Below are positions 6,766 to 8,268 of a stretch of DNA of 8,268 nucleotides, piece by piece; positions within the stretch are counted from its first letter, which is position 1; the number at the start of each line of letters is the position of its first letter. The DNA comes from Gammaproteobacteria bacterium (GTDB lineage: Bacteria; Pseudomonadota; Gammaproteobacteria; Natronospirales; REEB76). The stretch spans positions 1-8,268 of the forward strand of contig DAHVFI010000103.1 in the NCBI GenBank assembly GCA_027317045.1. The letters run 5' to 3'. The notes beneath the pieces are model-generated. The model was not told the origin of the DNA. It did no database searches and saw only the letters and a list, made by a program, of their open reading frames with translations. The translations under genes and the position numbers were made by a program.

Positions 6766-8268
6766 CTACCCCACCCACGCCCGCACGTTTTGGAACAAGC
6801 GCAGCCAGGGTGAATCCCCATCCCAGTCCCATGGGTGCCAGGACATTTGCAGCGTACGGAACACCCGCTCGGGGTGAGGCATGAGCAGGGTATAACGGCC
6901 ATCCGTATTACTGATGCCGGCAATGCCGAGGGGTGAACCGTTCGGATTAGCAGGATAGCGATCCGTGGCGCGTTCATGGGTATCCACGAAACGCAGCGGT
7001 ACACGGCCGCTTGCCAATAATTGTTCGGCGCCATCGGTGCGGGCGAATTTCGCCCGACCTTCCCCGTGCGCCACCACGATGGGCAATACCGCGCCCTCCA
7101 TACCGGTAAAAAACACCGAGGTGGACGGCTGAATTTCCACCAAACTCAGTCGGCCTTCGAACTGTTCCGACGCATTACGCACGAAACGCGGCCAACCCAC
7201 GGTGCCGGGAATCAAGTCACCCAACGCCGCCATCATCTGGCAACCGTTGCAAACACCCAGGCCGAAGCTGTCGCTGCGATCGAAAAACAACCCGAACTCA
7301 TCGCGTGCACGCGGATTGAAGAGAATCGACTTGGCCCAGCCCTGGCCGGCGCCCAGCACATCACCGTAGGAGAATCCGCCGCAAGCGACGATGCCGGCGT
7401 AATCAGCCAGACTCACGCGCCCTTCCGTGATATCAGTCATATGTACGTCCACGGCGGCAAAGCCGGCACGGTCAAAGGCGGCTGCCATCTCGGCCTGACC
7501 ATTGACGCCTTGCTCCCGCAATACTGCAACACGCGGCCGCAATCCTGTGGCGATAAAAGGCGCAGCCACATTTTCGCTGACATCGAAGTTCAATTTCACG
7601 TGCAGGCCGGGATCTCCTGCATCCAATTTAGATTCGAATTCCTGCTGTGCACTTTCGGGATTATCCCGTAAGCGTTGCATATGCAGGCTGGTTTCGCTCC
7701 AGGCGCTTTGAAATTCAGCGCGCCTGCCATCGAGCACTGGCTGGCCGCCGCTACTAAACGCGATACGGTCATCATCGCGTGGTATACCCAGAAAATGTAC
7801 ATTCAACAATCCATGGCTTGCGAATATCCGCTGCACCAAAGGCACATCTTCTTCGCGTACCTGGATGACTGCACCGGCCTCCTCGGCAAACAGCGCCGTA
7901 AATGCATCGTCTCCAATCTCATCCAGCTGCGCTGCAATGCCGCAATGGGATGCAAACGCCATTTCGCACAGACTCACGAACAGGCCGCCATCAGAGCGGT
8001 CATGATAGGCGAGCAGCCTTTCGGCGGCGTTCAATTCCTGGATTGCCGCGAAAAAGCCACCCAGTTCCGCCGCGCTGTCTATATCCGGGGTGATTTCGCC
8101 GACCCCGCCAAACACCTGCGCCAGACAGGATCCGCCTAAGCGGTTACGGCCGCCGCCCAAATCAACCAATAGCAGCGCGGTATTGCCCTTATCCAGGCGC
8201 AATTGCGGCGTAAGCGTGCGACGCACATCCTCTACCGGCGCGAAGGCGGACACGATAAGTGACAAAGG
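6766..8268 (-). CDS. purL: Phosphoribosylformylglycinamidine synthase, C-terminal part (partial)
   Basis: PurL catalyses ATP- and glutamine-dependent conversion of FGAR to FGAM in cytoplasmic de novo purine synthesis. About 500 C-terminal residues are visible of a protein that is normally near 1290. The reading frame runs off the right edge, so the true start is outside the window. Visible parts (counted from the Leu codon at 8263-8265): the end of the synthetase region, with F-A-P-V-E-D-V-R (8-15) and Y-H-D-R-S-D-G-G-L (87-95). The class I glutamine amidotransferase domain runs from about 244 to the end. Its nucleophile is Cys339 in GVCNGCQM, and its His464 and Glu466 are in MPHPERVFR. Together with FSYGDVLGAG (298-307) this makes a complete, apparently active glutaminase domain. 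The last residues, DSPWLRLF and after, match the usual PurL end. It is convergent with the second M56-TonB gene and shows no sign of damage. Confidence 0.97.
   Translation of the reverse strand, partial: PLSLIVSAFAPVEDVRRTLTPQLRLDKGNTALLLVDLGGGRNRLGGSCLAQVFGGVGEITPDIDSAAELGGFFAAIQELNAAERLLAYHDRSDGGLFVSLCEMAFASHCGIAAQLDEIGDDAFTALFAEEAGAVIQVREEDVPLVQRIFASHGLLNVHFLGIPRDDDRIAFSSGGQPVLDGRRAEFQSAWSETSLHMQRLRDNPESAQQEFESKLDAGDPGLHVKLNFDVSENVAAPFIATGLRPRVAVLREQGVNGQAEMAAAFDRAGFAAVDVHMTDITEGRVSLADYAGIVACGGFSYGDVLGAGQGWAKSILFNPRARDEFGLFFDRSDSFGLGVCNGCQMMAALGDLIPGTVGWPRFVRNASEQFEGRLSLVEIQPSTSVFFTGMEGAVLPIVVAHGEGRAKFARTDGAEQLLASGRVPLRFVDTHERATDRYPANPNGSPLGIAGISNTDGRYTLLMPHPERVFRTLQMSWHPWDWDGDSPWLRLFQNVRAWVG

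Noticed and set aside
7021..7671. A 216-codon plus-strand frame opposite purL
   Set aside because: The opposite strand encodes an intact amidotransferase domain with its catalytic residues, so this frame is a by-product of G+C-rich coding.

Overview
The window looks like chromosomal DNA of a gammaproteobacterium of moderate G+C. The clues are a long-form PurL of gammaproteobacterial type, M56 peptidases fused to TonB C-terminal domains, and a secreted FG-GAP protein with a GlyGly-CTERM-like tail. The genus cannot be fixed from the sequence alone.

Layout: (1) 1-51 is an AT-rich control region with two TACTA/TAGTA inverted repeats, which resemble BlaI/MecI-type operators. (2) 91-2129 (+) is a two-gene unit: a BlaI/MecI-family repressor overlapping, by ATGA, a membrane M56 (BlaR1/MecR1-type) metallopeptidase with a periplasmic TonB C-terminal domain. 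(3) 2236-4236 (-) is a 666-residue exported protein with seven FG-GAP blades and a sorting-type C-terminus. (4) 4237-4464 is a divergent intergenic control region. (5) 4465-6719 (+) is a second, paralogous repressor plus M56-TonB pair with the same ATGA overlap. (6) 6766-8268 (-) is the C-terminal part of PurL, cut by the window edge and convergent with the second pair.

By family knowledge, the membrane protease of each pair should sense a signal and cause inactivation of its BlaI-like repressor, which releases the operon. Neither protease has the penicillin-binding sensor domain of BlaR1/MecR1, and no beta-lactamase or PBP2a gene is present. The exported side instead carries a TonB-type domain followed by a shared C-x4-G-x-H-V-C motif. 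The cue is therefore probably something other than a beta-lactam, perhaps an envelope signal. The FG-GAP gene lies between the two paralogous pairs and is divergent from the second repressor, so it is a candidate regulatory target; this is inference. PurL is an ordinary housekeeping neighbour.
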